64,000 bases of DNA, from the NCBI RefSeq assembly GCF_001641265.1, contig NW_020167537.1:372001-436000 (forward strand), read 5' to 3'. Each line of letters starts with the position of its first letter. The stretch's first letter is position 1. The stretch is from Pseudogymnoascus destructans. Its lineage: Eukaryota; Ascomycota; Leotiomycetes; Thelebolales; Thelebolaceae. The notes under the pieces are model-generated. The model had not been told where the DNA came from and searched no databases. It saw only the letters and a list, made by a program, of their open reading frames with translations. This document shows positions 22,574-31,989 of the stretch, piece after piece. A program made the translations under genes and the position numbers.

Positions 22574-22814
22574 AGTGGTTTAGACAAGTTGTAACAAATC
22601 TTGAGACTTTTCAGAAACAAGGAGTAACAAGATCAATGCTTGGAAGCTTGGAAACGTGGAAGTATGTGATATTAGATTTACTGTTTGTCTGCTTTGTGAA
22701 ATAGTCTAAGCTACAACCCTTTGGCTCTGTTTCCTAAGACAGTGTGTTGTCTTAGTAAAATCACCCCTTCCCCTGGGTGGCTAGATTCTCACATCTGGTG
22801 CACCCACCATTACA
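22574..22814. mobile_element. Rearranged LTR-B remnant before the Gypsy-B gag
   Basis: The first half (22574-22688) is a deleted, reverse-orientation piece of LTR-B. At about 22690 the orientation flips and the rest reads forward to the LTR end CACCCACCATTACA. The forward part directly precedes the Gypsy-B leader and start codon, so it is the remains of the 5' LTR. Confidence 0.65.
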
Positions 22815-23609
22815 CCTTGTCTGCTTCAAGCTTCAACTATTTCTATAGCAGCACTTCGATACTACAATGGAGGATGACTAAGCTCCTACAACTACTGCTG
22901 AACAGCAGATGCAACAACTGTTTGCCTTTATACAAACTATAGCAAACAAACTTGAGAATTTAGAAAACACCTTTCAAGCCAACACTTCAGCAACACAATC
23001 TTCAACTCAGACACATTATACAGAGCTTCCCACAGCTCCTCTGGCTATGTCGAGTACCCCAGGTGCACTTCCTAAAGTGCAAACTCTAGATTTATACCAT
23101 GGAGACAGGAGGAAGTTGAAGGGATTTCTTATGCAACTGGACATCTACTTCACCCTCAGGCCTCATCAGTTCACCTCAGACAGATCTATTTTGCTGCCAG
23201 CTACCTCCGTGGATCTGCATTCAACTTCTTTGAGCCATATCTTAGAAGACTTAGTGGAAACAACCAAAATACCACTACACCTTTGATTACCTCTTATGAC
23301 CAGTTTCAAGAGGAACTTACCAGGACCTTTGGAGACATCAACGAAACTGCTACAGCAGAAAGAGAGCTACAGAAGCTATGTCAAAAGACCTCTGCTGCTC
23401 AGTATACAACAGAATTTAGGAGAATCACTTCTTACTTGACTTGGAATGAAGAAGCCTTAGTCTTCACTTACTACCAAGGGCTCAAGAGCTCTATTAAGGA
23501 TGAACTCAGCAAAGAAGAACGCCCTACAACACTTCAAACGCTTATAGAGAAAGCTGTCAGACTTGATGATAGGCTTTTTGAAAGAAGAAAGGAGAAGAAC
23601 CAAGACTGG

Positions 23610-24084
23610 TGTTACGACGGAACAAGAAGGCTGGCCAACTACAGGACAGGAAGGAGGGAGGTCGCATGAGACCGGCCCTGGTACCTGGAGGGGCAGCGGG
23701 GAATAGTAGTTCCGAAAGTATCACGTGACGGACTCGCAGGATGATGAGAAGAGTCCTAAGAGTCCAGGACTCTGAGGACTCGAGTGAGTTCCCAGGAGTC
23801 CACTAGGCACGTGACGGACTCGCAGGATGATGAGAAGAGTCCTAAGAGTCCAGGACTCCGAGGACTCGAGTGAGTTCCCAAGAGTCCACTAGGCACGACG
23901 CCACTATATAAGTAGATAGTATTTCCTTAGATAGGAGCTTCGTGCTCAACTCAATACAGTATTTGTTATATACTAGTAACGTGTTACTTGAAGCCTTTGT
24001 GTCTGATCCCCTGCCTCCTCTGATAAGTAAACCTTTACGCAAGAGAACCTCTGTGTCTTCTATCGTTTAGAAGTCAGCGTTACA
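23610..24084 (+). mobile_element. LTR-A solo LTR, copy 3 (GAGTCC-type U3)
   Basis: A 475-bp LTR from TGTTACGACGG to GAAGTCAGCGTTACA, flanked by a perfect ACTGG duplication (23605-23609 and 24085-24089) inside the Gypsy-B gag. Its U3 has two tandem 90-bp modules, each starting CACGTGACGGACTCGCAGG and packed with GAGTCC / GGACTC inverted words. The TATA block is near 23899-23920. Confidence 0.92.
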
Positions 24085-25849
24085 ACTGGCATCCAACAAG
24101 AAATTTCAACAATTACACCTCTACACCAACTGCTAAGGACTCAGCACCTGAACCTATGGACTTAGACGCCTCTATAAAGAGATCTACAGCAAATCCAGCA
24201 CCTCAGCCTACAAGAAGCCCTCAAAAACTGAAAAGGGGTAAACTTACTCCTCAAGAAAGAAAACACAGAATGGACAACAACCTTTGTTTATACTGTGGCA
24301 AAGGGGGGCACAGAATTCAGGAGTGCTATTCAGCACGGGGGAGTGCTGATTCAAAACATATAGCAGCCTCAGACACAGTCACAGCTGCTATTCCTGAAAA
24401 ACTTGAAAAGTCCCCACCAGGCACAACTTCAACTGAGACTACAACTTCTCCCCTAGACAACAAAGATGTGTCGATGGTGCTTTCTCAGAGTTTCACACAC
24501 CTGTTAATCCCTATTCAACTCCATTTCAAACAACAGGTGTTATCTACAAGGGCTATGATAGACTCAGGGGCAACAGGCAACTTTATATCTCAAGACCTCA
24601 TCTTGACACACCAGTTACCTACAATTCCCAAACGCACTCCAGAGTTGCTCCGAGTCATTGATGGAACTCCTATCAGTTCAGGTTCCATTACCTGCAACAC
24701 CCCAGTACTCAAACTTGAGATTCCCCTAGGAAAATGAACATTTTCAGACACCATCTCTTTAGATGTTATACCAATGAAGTACCCAGTCATCCTAGGTCTT
24801 CCATGGCTTCAAAGGCATGATCCAACTATCAATTGGAAGCATTTATCGCTTGGGTTTAGCTCAAATCCTGAGCTCAATACTGAAAAAACCCTTCAAGCCT
24901 CAGTTACCCCTATTCAGGTCCAAGACTCAGACTTGTCCCAGATCAAGGATTTTGACCAAACTATGGATGATATATCATCTCTGATATGGGTTAAACCTTT
25001 TCAACCTGTCCTGGAGATAGCAGCTACTTCAGATTTGGAGAAATCATCTCAGGAGGTCATTTTGCCTTTAGCATACCAAGACTACCAACATCTTTTTGAC
25101 AAGGCAAAGGCATCAATTCTGCCAAAGCACCAGCCTTATGACCATGAGATACCACTCGCAGAAGGCTCAATGCCTCCCTACGGCCCTATCTACTCTCTAT
25201 CTGAATTAGAGCTGAAAACTCAGAGAATACCTAGATGAGAACCTTAGTTCTGGCTTTATCAGACCTTCTTCCTCACCAGCAGGAGCTCCTATTCTCTTTG
25301 TCAAGAAGAAAGATGGCTCCTTGCATCTCTGTGTTGATTATAGGGGCCTTAATGCAGTCACTGTTAAAAACAGATATGCTTTACCCCTTATCCCTGAGCT
25401 CATGGATAGGCTCTCTTCAGCAAAGATCTTTACCAAGTTAGATCTCAGGGGAGCTTATAACCTGATACGCATCAAGAAAGATGATGAGTGGAAGACAGCA
25501 TTCAGAACATGCTATGGTTATTTTGAATACCAGGTAATGCCTTTTGGGCTTGCCAATGCACCTGCTTCTTTCCAAGCTCTCATGAATGATATTCTAAGAC
25601 CTTACTTGGATATCTTTGTTGTTGTCTACTTAGACGACATTCTTATATACTCTTTAGACACTCAAGAGCATGTTCTACATGTTAGACAAGTCTTAGAGAA
25701 GCTATCTCAAGCACAACTCTTTTGCAAACTTGAGAAATGTCTTTTCCATAACGTACATGCATAGCGAGCGGGCCAGCATAGCGAACGGGCTACTCCACCC
25801 ACTTTTCACAACTTCTTACCTCTAACATCAATTTTCACAACCATCAAAG

Positions 25850-27907
25850 ATGGAATGTTCTTCAAACGAAAGCCGTATTGTCCTTGCTCTCGAGGCATTA
25901 AAAAGAGACCCTAATCTCTCGATTCGAGCTGCAGCTAAAGTCTACCAAGTTGCCCGTACAACCCTCGAATGCCGACAAGCTGGACGAAAATCACGACGCG
26001 ATATCTCTGCCAACTCGAGGAAGTTGACCAATTTAGAAGAGAAGGTGCTTGTCGATCAGATACTCGACCTAGATTTGCGAGGATTTCAGCCCCAGCTCGA
26101 AGACGTTCGAGAAATGGCCGATCGCCTCCGTACAGACTGTGACGCGTCGCATGTTGGACCACGATGGGCAGAAAACTTTGTCAAGCGCAACCCTGAGCTT
26201 ACCACGCATTTTCGGTGTCGAATCGATTACCAGAGGGCCCAATGCGAAGATCCGGACGTAGTAAACGCGTGGTTCCGGCTTGTACAGAACATGATTGCTA
26301 AGTATGGCATCCAAGAGGAGGATATCTATAACTTTGACGAGACTGGGTTTCTAATGGGCATGCTCTCGAGCGCAAAGGTTGTTACAAGCTCCGAATGAAG
26401 TTCTCGGCCTCGTACGAAGCAGCCAGGCAATCGAGAGTTTGTTACAGTGATCCAGGGAGTATGCGCGACTGGCTGGACACTACCTCCGTACGTGGTTGTG
26501 AAGGGCAAATTCCACCTCACATCTTGGTATCAGAACGGCCGATTCCCGAGCGATTGGAGGATCCATACAAGTACCAACGGCTGGACTACAAATGAGATTG
26601 GTTTAGATTGGATCAAGCACTTTGATCAGTGCACAAAGGCTCGTACGAAAGGTGTTTATCGCCTCTTATGTTACGGCTATAGTAACATGATGTCATGGTT
26701 ACAGGGCCAGGGCCTAGTAACGTGACGTGTGAGTCACAGTGGGAAGCGGGGTAGGCTGCCATGTGATGGGGCTAATGGATAGTTGCAGAAACTAGTGGAT
26801 ATTGGATAGTTGAGCTATCCACGAACTATCCTGAATATCTAGCTATCCGCCAACTATCCAGATTACCCATGAGGCACGACGCCACTATATAAGTAGATAG
26901 TATTTCCTTAGATAGGAGCTTCGTGCTCAACTCAATACAGTATTTGTTATATACTAGTAACGTGTTACTTGAAGCCTTTGTGTCTGATCCCCTGCCTCCT
27001 CTGATAAGTAAACCTTTACGCAAGAGAACCTCTGTGTCTTCTATCGTTTAGAAGTCAGCGTTACATCTTAGTCCTTGACGGTCATACAAGCCACCACTCT
27101 ACCGAATTCGACGACTACTGCAAGACTAACAGTATCCTACCGCTCTGTATGCCTCCCCATTCGTCTCATATCCTCCAGCCTCTTGATGTCAGTTGTTTTA
27201 GCCCGCTCAAGGCTTCGTATGGGAAGCAAATTGAGAAGATGATGCGGATGCAAATCACTCACATCACGAAGGACGACTTTTTCGACGCGTTTTTAGAGGC
27301 CTTCAACATAGCTATGACTGAAAACAACGTACGAGCAGGCTTTAGAGCGACTGGTCTTGTCCCTCTCAACCCCGAAGCTGTGCTTTTCCAGCTAGATCCA
27401 AAGCCAATGACACCTGAGCCACTGAACACACGCCCAGGGACAGCTCAATCTTGGGTTACAAAGACCCCTAAGACAGCGTCCGAGATCACTCAACAGTCAA
27501 CCACCATTAAGAATAAGATCGTTAGGCATCAAAATAGCTCCCCAACCCATATGTACGACGTGATTGACGCCCAGGCAAGAGGTATGTCGAAGATGGCACA
27601 CGAGCTTGTGTTGATGCGGGCTGAGCTAAAGGACCTTCGTACGGCAAATGAGGTACTTAGTAAATGCCGGAGGGCTAAAAAAGTAAGTCTACGGGCAGGA
27701 GGATCACTTAGTATGCAGGAAGCAGAGGATCTGATAACTCAGAAGAATGTGGATGAGCAGTTGAAGGAGGAAACAAGTCGTGGTGGTCATCGTACGGAGG
27801 GGGCTCAAGTACGCGCCCAGCACTGTAGCGTTTGCGGTGAGGCCGGTCATAATGCATGAACCTGTCAGGTAGTAGTAGTAACCTCTGAAGAAGAGGATTC
27901 TATATAG
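25850..27907 (+). pseudogene. Pogo-class DDE transposase of P2 (pseudogene)
   Basis: The ATG at 25850 opens 182 codons with the N-terminal helix-turn-helix region (MECSSNESRIVLALEALK) and a CENP-B-type DNA-binding half (DASHVGPRWAENFVKRNPEL). The first catalytic block is IYNFDETGFLMG. The frame is lost at 26396. It resumes at GVCATGWTLPPYVVVKGKFH until LTR-A splits it at 26669. After the LTR come the second catalytic block (VLDGHTSHHS), the third (ILQPLDVSCFSPLK) and a C-terminal coiled region. A final zinc knuckle CSVCGEAGHNA is cut by a TGA. Overall it is about 45-50% similar to the P1 protein by eye. It is inactive. Confidence 0.88.
26669..27065 (+). mobile_element. LTR-A solo LTR, copy 4 (AACTATCC-type U3)
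   Basis: A 397-bp LTR from TGTTACGGCTATAGTAAC to AGTCAGCGTTACA, with a perfect TCTTA duplication (26664-26668 and 27066-27070) inside the pogo-P2 transposase. Its U3 core uses GGATAGTT / AACTATCC inverted words (about 26778-26862), unlike the cores of copies 1-3. The last 190 bp are nearly identical to copy 3. Confidence 0.93.
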
Positions 27908-28087
27908 TTTCAATTGATTTGGCATTGTGGTTTAGACTGCGACCATGGTAAAGAATGCATGTGGAGGTTTAGTGGCCCGTTTGCTATGCTGGCCCGCTCG
28001 CTATGCATGTACGTTATGTCTCAAGTTGATTTCTTGGGACATAGAATTTCAACAGAAGGCATTCAGATGGATCCTGAAAAGACAAAA

Positions 28088-28399
28088 GCAGACAATACAG
28101 TAAATCGACTATCACATACTTCCACGTCTTTTCCAAGCTTCCAAGCATTGATCTTGTTACTCCTTGTTTCTGAAAAGTCAGTGAGGTGTTAACCTCTGAC
28201 TTACCCCTGAGTTCCCAGACTCAACATTTGTTGCAACTTGTCTGAACCACTTCACTACATCACACACCTGATTGCTGCGTTGTGGAATAGTCTAAGCTAC
28301 GACCCTTTGGCTCTGTTTTCTAAGACAGTGTGTTGTCTTAGTAAATTCATCCCTTCCTTGGGTGGCTAGATTCTCACATCTGGTGCACCCACCATTACA
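28088..28399 (+). mobile_element. LTR-B partial copy (3' side of Gypsy-B)
   Basis: The last 312 bp of LTR-B in forward orientation, from the mid-LTR sequence ACAATACAGTAAATCGAC to the terminus CACCCACCATTACA. The join to Gypsy-B pol at 28087 removed the RNase H-integrase region and the LTR start, so it is a deletion product of an original 3' LTR or a second LTR. Confidence 0.8.
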
Positions 28400-28431
28400 A
28401 TACACCATCTATAAGAACGAAATTGTTAATA

Positions 28432-29445
28432 ATGGACTCTCATGTCTCACATGAAGTTCCAGAGTTTATAATACTTGCACATCAACACAATATACACTTA
28501 CATGTGTTTCCGTCTCATCTTACACATATTCTACAACCGCTAGATGTTACTGTGTTTGCACAATATAAACATTGGCACCGACGTGCAATTCAACAAGCAA
28601 TCCGGAATTTTGATACAGATTATAATGTTATATCTTTCTTTAGAGACTTGTCTACTATCCGTAAGCAGACATTTACAAAGGGTAACTGTATCAAGTCTTT
28701 TAGAGATGCAGGTATTTGGCCACCTAACTATGAAAAGATTCAAGAGAAGGTTGCTATATATGCAAAACCAGAAGTTTTAGAAACACCACAACGCGCATTT
28801 CAAGCAAGTTATGATCTTTCAACATGGAGTCAAACATTTGATAAGATCCTTAGTTCACCGTCACGGCAAAAGTGGGCGTCTTCTTATACTGAAATCCAAA
28901 CTCAGTTAACAGAGGCTGAGCTGTTCCAGTCAGAGCTAGTACAAATTACTACTATTATGACTGAGCAACGACAGCGGAAGGTTAGAAGTCGGAAATCTAT
29001 TCAAAAAGGTGGTGCTATTACAGTTGAACATGCACGGCAAAGGATTTATGAGAAGAAGGTAAAGGAGCAACTTTTAGAAGAAGCACGGGAGAAAAGAGAG
29101 AGAACACGCATGGTGAACGTTGAGCGTAAGATGCAGCTCCATGCTGGCATCGATGCACGGAAGGCAGAACGTACACGGAAAAAGGACCTACATGAATTTC
29201 AAAAAAGTAACCCAGACACGGAGCCACCAATTGGCTTACGTACAGAAATTATTGACCCGGACGTTACACAGAAGAAACATGAGGAGGAGGAGGAGGCGGA
29301 CCGACTGTTAGCCATCGAGGAGAGTGGGTACGTGAACTTTGCAGGCTTGGACTACGACATGATTCACGATGCAAGTGACGGTGGCTGTGATGATCACTGC
29401 CTGACAATATTGATCCAAATCTTTTTTAATTATTTAATTCTATAA
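28432..29445 (+). pseudogene. Pogo-type DDE transposase of P5, N-terminally truncated but open
   Basis: An uninterrupted frame of about 337 codons. It begins at the second catalytic block (IMDSHVSHE) and includes the third (ILQPLDVTVFAQYKHWHR), then an AGIWPPN motif typical of this group. A long Lys/Glu/Arg-rich helical tail follows (REKRERTRMVNVERKMQLH) with an acidic end. The first Asp block and DNA-binding domain are missing upstream. The lack of stops contrasts with neighbouring relics, which suggests a young truncation or less exposure to RIP. Confidence 0.75.
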
Positions 29446-29554
29446 CTTATATATATTTACAGCATTGTTACGTTGTCAGTCGTGTTCATGGTCGGTCGTG
29501 TCGCGTCGCGAGTCCGCTCCCGAAGTGTCCCACAATCGCTTTCGCGTCCCAGTT

Positions 29555-29690
29555 CGCTTTCGCCAACCGCCTCCAGGCGGTGGTTTGAGAACCAACGATT
29601 ATATTAGATTCTACATACTAATGATATCTGGCTGGCGGGATGAAATTTCGCTTTCGCCGACCACCTGTAAGGTGGTCGGTGCGAACACCG
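29555..29690 (+). repeat. Tandem pair of stem-loops in the P5 3' region
   Basis: Two similar units each read TTCGCTTTCGCC, a hairpin, then GAAC and ACGATTA. Hairpin 1 pairs AACCGCCT with AGGCGGTGGTT. Hairpin 2 (29657-29679) pairs CCGACCACCT with AGGTGGTCGG perfectly over 10 bp around GTA. The stems differ at paired positions (CGCC/GGCG against CACC/GGTG), so pairing is conserved between units. Confidence 0.6.
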
Positions 29691-29744
29691 ACGATTACTT
29701 ATTCTTGTGATCATTTACTATCACGTGTGTAATAATTAGTCATA

Positions 29745-31604
29745 ACGTACATGTATAGCGAAAGCGCCAAACAAGCGAAAGCGCCAAAATTATCTACCCT
29801 CACGACAAACATTGCGATAAATCTACCACAACATTAGAAATCAATTGAAACTACTCGGAGTCCTCTTCCTCAGAGGTGTCTATTACAATCTGACACGTGC
29901 GCGCATTGTGCCCAGTCTCACCACACTTGCCACAGCGACGGGCACGGGTTTCTTCCCTTGGCTTCCGACCACGGCTTGCCCTTATTTCCTGCTCTACCTG
30001 CTGCACAACATCCCTCTCATCCTGTAGCTCTTGCGCCCCTTGTTGACTAAGTGATCCTCCTTGCTGTAGTCGTGTTTTCCTAGCTCTCCGGCGCTTGCTT
30101 AGTACTTCATTTGCCTGTCGTAGGTTTTGGTTCTCTCCCTTTAGCAGTGCTAATTGATGCATTATTTGCGATGCACCCTTTGTAAACTGGTCAACAGCTG
30201 CATAGATTGAGGTTGGAGAGCTATTTTGATGGCGTGAAATCCAAGTTTTAATAAATGTAGACTGTGACATAGCTTCAATTGGGTTGTTTGGTGTCTGAGA
30301 AACCCAAGGTTGAGCAGTACCTGGGCGGGAGCTTGGAGGCGTTGGTGTCCTTAACTTAAGATCAAGTGTAGATATCACTCTCTCAGGGTCAAATGGAAGA
30401 AGCCCTGCCCCTCGGAACCCGCCTCGAATGTTACTTTCCGTCATTGTAGTGTTAAATGCAGCATGGAAGGCAGGAAAGAAGTCATCCTTTGTAATATGAG
30501 AAATATGAGCCTGCATCATATCTTCAATTTGCCGACCATAGGCCTGCTTTAACGGGCCGAAACAGCCAACATCAAGTGGCTGGAGTAGATGAGAAGAGTG
30601 AGCAGGCATACAAAGCGTAATAATGTTGTGTTCCTTGCAGTACTCCTCAAACTCATCTGAGTGGTGGCTCTCATGACCATCAAGGACTAACAAGCGATAA
30701 CCACCAACACTCCGGGCCTTTGTATGCTTCTCAAAGTGCTGAATCCAATCCATGCCTCTCTCGTTTGTAGTCCAGCCATTTTCAGTAACAGAAATCACCC
30801 AATCGCTTGAAAATCCACTATTCTCATACCAAGATGTAAGGTGGTTTTTGCCTGCAACAATGATAAATGGTGGTACTGCCCAACCTTGAGAACTAACGCC
30901 TTGGATTACTGTAACCCATTCCCGATTACCAGGCTGTACCTTCTTTGCTTTTGCCCGCCCGTCTGAGCTTGTTACAACCATAGCAGTTGAGATAACGCCC
31001 ATCATAAACCCAGTCTCATCAAAGTTGTAGATATCTGCTTCATCGATACCATATTTCGCAATTGTGTTACGCACAAGCTCAAACCAGCCATTAATAACTT
31101 CTGGATCTTTGCACTTAGCCCTCTGGTAGTCGTATTTGCGCTGAAAGCGTGTCTGGAGCTCTACACGCCGCTTAACAAAGTTTGAAGCCCAACGCGACCC
31201 AACGCGTGACGCGTCGCGTGTTGCAAGTAGTCGACTTGCCATATCTTCAACAACAGACAGCCGAGGAGGAAACCCTTTGGCAGCTAGGTCGAGTATATAC
31301 TGAACAAGGACGGACTCCTCTAGGTTAGTTAATTTCCGTGAGTTGGCTTGGATATCGCGTCGTGAAGGTACACCTTCTAGACGACGACCTAGCTTGCGGT
31401 GGTCCACAGAATAGATCCTAGCAGCAACTCGAAGGCGTAACTTTGGGTCGCTTTGCATAGCTTGGATAGCTAGCACTAATTGGCTTTCATTGTTTTTATG
31501 GGGCATGTTTTGTTGTTGAGGAATTTAACATTTAGTTGGGGGGTTTGGTCACCGCATCATTTTGGCGCTTTCGCTTGTTTGGCGCTTTCGCTATACATGT
31601 ACGT
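29745..31604 (-). mobile_element. pogo-P1 transposon copy 1 (1,860 bp, coding-intact)
   Basis: The termini are perfect inverted repeats starting ACGTACATGTATAGCGAAAG, with two direct AGCGAAAGCGCC motifs in each, flanked by TA (29743-29744 and 31605-31606). One uninterrupted transposase gene fills the element. Copies 2 (49960-51819) and 3 (57586-59445) have exactly the same length and differ at only a handful of positions I could find, so the family moved recently. Confidence 0.96.
29851..31506 (-). CDS. Pogo-class DDE transposase of P1 (intact, 551 aa)
   Basis: This is the only full-length frame of the family here. The N terminus (about 1-60, MPHKNNESQLVLAIQAMQ) is a Psq-type helix-turn-helix, followed by a CENP-B/Tc5-type DNA-binding domain (about 70-135, RDASRVGSRWASNFVKR). 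The DDE_1 catalytic core spans about 155-340: D in IYNFDETGFMMG, D in LLVLDGHESHHS and D in LLQPLDVGCFGPLK. The last two are separated by 35 residues, so DD35D. A coiled-coil-like region (QNLRQANEVLSKRRRARK) and a C-terminal CCHC knuckle (CGKCGETGHNARTC) follow. It would cut at the terminal repeats and insert at TA. All three catalytic Asp are present, so activity is plausible. Confidence 0.92.
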   Translation of the reverse strand: MPHKNNESQLVLAIQAMQSDPKLRLRVAARIYSVDHRKLGRRLEGVPSRRDIQANSRKLTNLEESVLVQYILDLAAKGFPPRLSVVEDMASRLLATRDASRVGSRWASNFVKRRVELQTRFQRKYDYQRAKCKDPEVINGWFELVRNTIAKYGIDEADIYNFDETGFMMGVISTAMVVTSSDGRAKAKKVQPGNREWVTVIQGVSSQGWAVPPFIIVAGKNHLTSWYENSGFSSDWVISVTENGWTTNERGMDWIQHFEKHTKARSVGGYRLLVLDGHESHHSDEFEEYCKEHNIITLCMPAHSSHLLQPLDVGCFGPLKQAYGRQIEDMMQAHISHITKDDFFPAFHAAFNTTMTESNIRGGFRGAGLLPFDPERVISTLDLKLRTPTPPSSRPGTAQPWVSQTPNNPIEAMSQSTFIKTWISRHQNSSPTSIYAAVDQFTKGASQIMHQLALLKGENQNLRQANEVLSKRRRARKTRLQQGGSLSQQGAQELQDERDVVQQVEQEIRASRGRKPREETRARRCGKCGETGHNARTCQIVIDTSEEEDSE

Positions 31605-31606
31605 TA

Positions 31607-31989
31607 TATGTCTTGGCAATATATGGCCATATTGTTGAAGTGCGCTTGGTAGGTTCAGTAGAATAGTAAATAAGTAAGGCCCAATTAATCACAATGCATA
31701 AGTTATCGATTAAAGTAGCTACCATAACTACTCTATATACTGTGACACCGTTCCCCTGAGCTAATTCAGGGGCCGGAGTACCCTGTTTCACGAGCCTAAG
31801 GGTGAGGCAGCTCTGGGGCATCAGTGAAACCAGCGCCCCTATTCCAGGGCACGGAGTGAGAACTCCACACATATATTGCCATATGATATTGCCGTATTGT
31901 ATTACAGTCAGATGGCGTAAGGCCATATTGTATTGCCAAGGCCCATATTGCAATATACTGCCAAGACCAATATACTATTGGCAACACTG
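31607..31989. mobile_element. hAT-like terminus (subterminal repeats, ending CACTG)
   Basis: DNA rich in TATTGCC/GGCAATA and CCATAT words, ending TATTGGCAACACTG at 31989. Its complement starts CAGTGTTGCCAATAG, as hAT termini do. The GMC pseudogene starts at once after it. The other end is not identified; the left limit is the P1 insertion. A TGTGACACCG sequence at 31740 followed by CCCCTGAGC...TTCAGGGG might start another LTR, but no end was found. Confidence 0.5.

Larger units (their letters stand above)
25751..28014 (+). mobile_element. pogo-P2 DNA transposon carrying LTR-A
   Basis: Inverted termini begin ACGTACATGCATAGCGAGCG at the left and mirror this at the right, flanked by TA (25749-25750 and 28015-28016). 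Each TIR holds two direct copies of an ATAGCGARCGGGC motif. Without the 397-bp LTR-A and its duplication it is 1,862 bp, close to the 1,860 bp of family P1. It is inserted in the Gypsy-B reverse transcriptase. Confidence 0.92.
22815..28087 (+). mobile_element. Gypsy-B: Ty3/gypsy retrotransposon internal region with three nested insertions
   Basis: After a short leader the frame starts at 22867 (MEDD, then a stop, then APTTTAEQQMQQLFAF). Gag, a CCHC zinc knuckle, protease and reverse transcriptase follow, interrupted by LTR-A (23610-24084) and by a pogo-P2 element (25751-28014) that itself holds another LTR-A. The element ends prematurely at 28087, just after DFLGHRISTEGIQMDPEK of the reverse transcriptase, and joins a partial LTR-B. 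RNase H and integrase are missing. Confidence 0.88.
22867..28087 (+). pseudogene. Gypsy-B gag-pol polyprotein (pseudogene)
   Basis: Gag is traceable over 22909-23610 with one frameshift near 23283. It contains a retrotransposon gag domain (YDQFQEELTRTFGDIN, FRRITSYLTWNEEALVF) and continues after LTR-A. A CCHC knuckle (CLYCGKGGHRIQEC, near 24287-24328) is followed by an aspartic protease (MIDSGATGNFIS, near 24558) and, after a stop at 24735 and a frameshift near 25230, by reverse transcriptase. The RT catalytic motif VVYLDDILIYS is near 25620-25652, preceded by KNRYALPLIPELMDRL and FTKLDLRGAYNLIR. The pogo insertion splits the FHN / SQVDFLGH region, and the frame resumes correctly after it. 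It is inactive. Confidence 0.88.
28400..29742 (+). mobile_element. pogo-P5 transposon, 5'-truncated
   Basis: The fragment starts at the LTR-B end and contains the C-terminal two thirds of a pogo-type transposase, then a 3' region with two stem-loops that carry TTCGCTTTCGCC words. Read on the complement, the words GGCGAAAGCGAA resemble the direct-repeat motif of the P1 termini. The right terminus is not clear because the P1 element inserted at TA 29743-29744. Confidence 0.6.
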
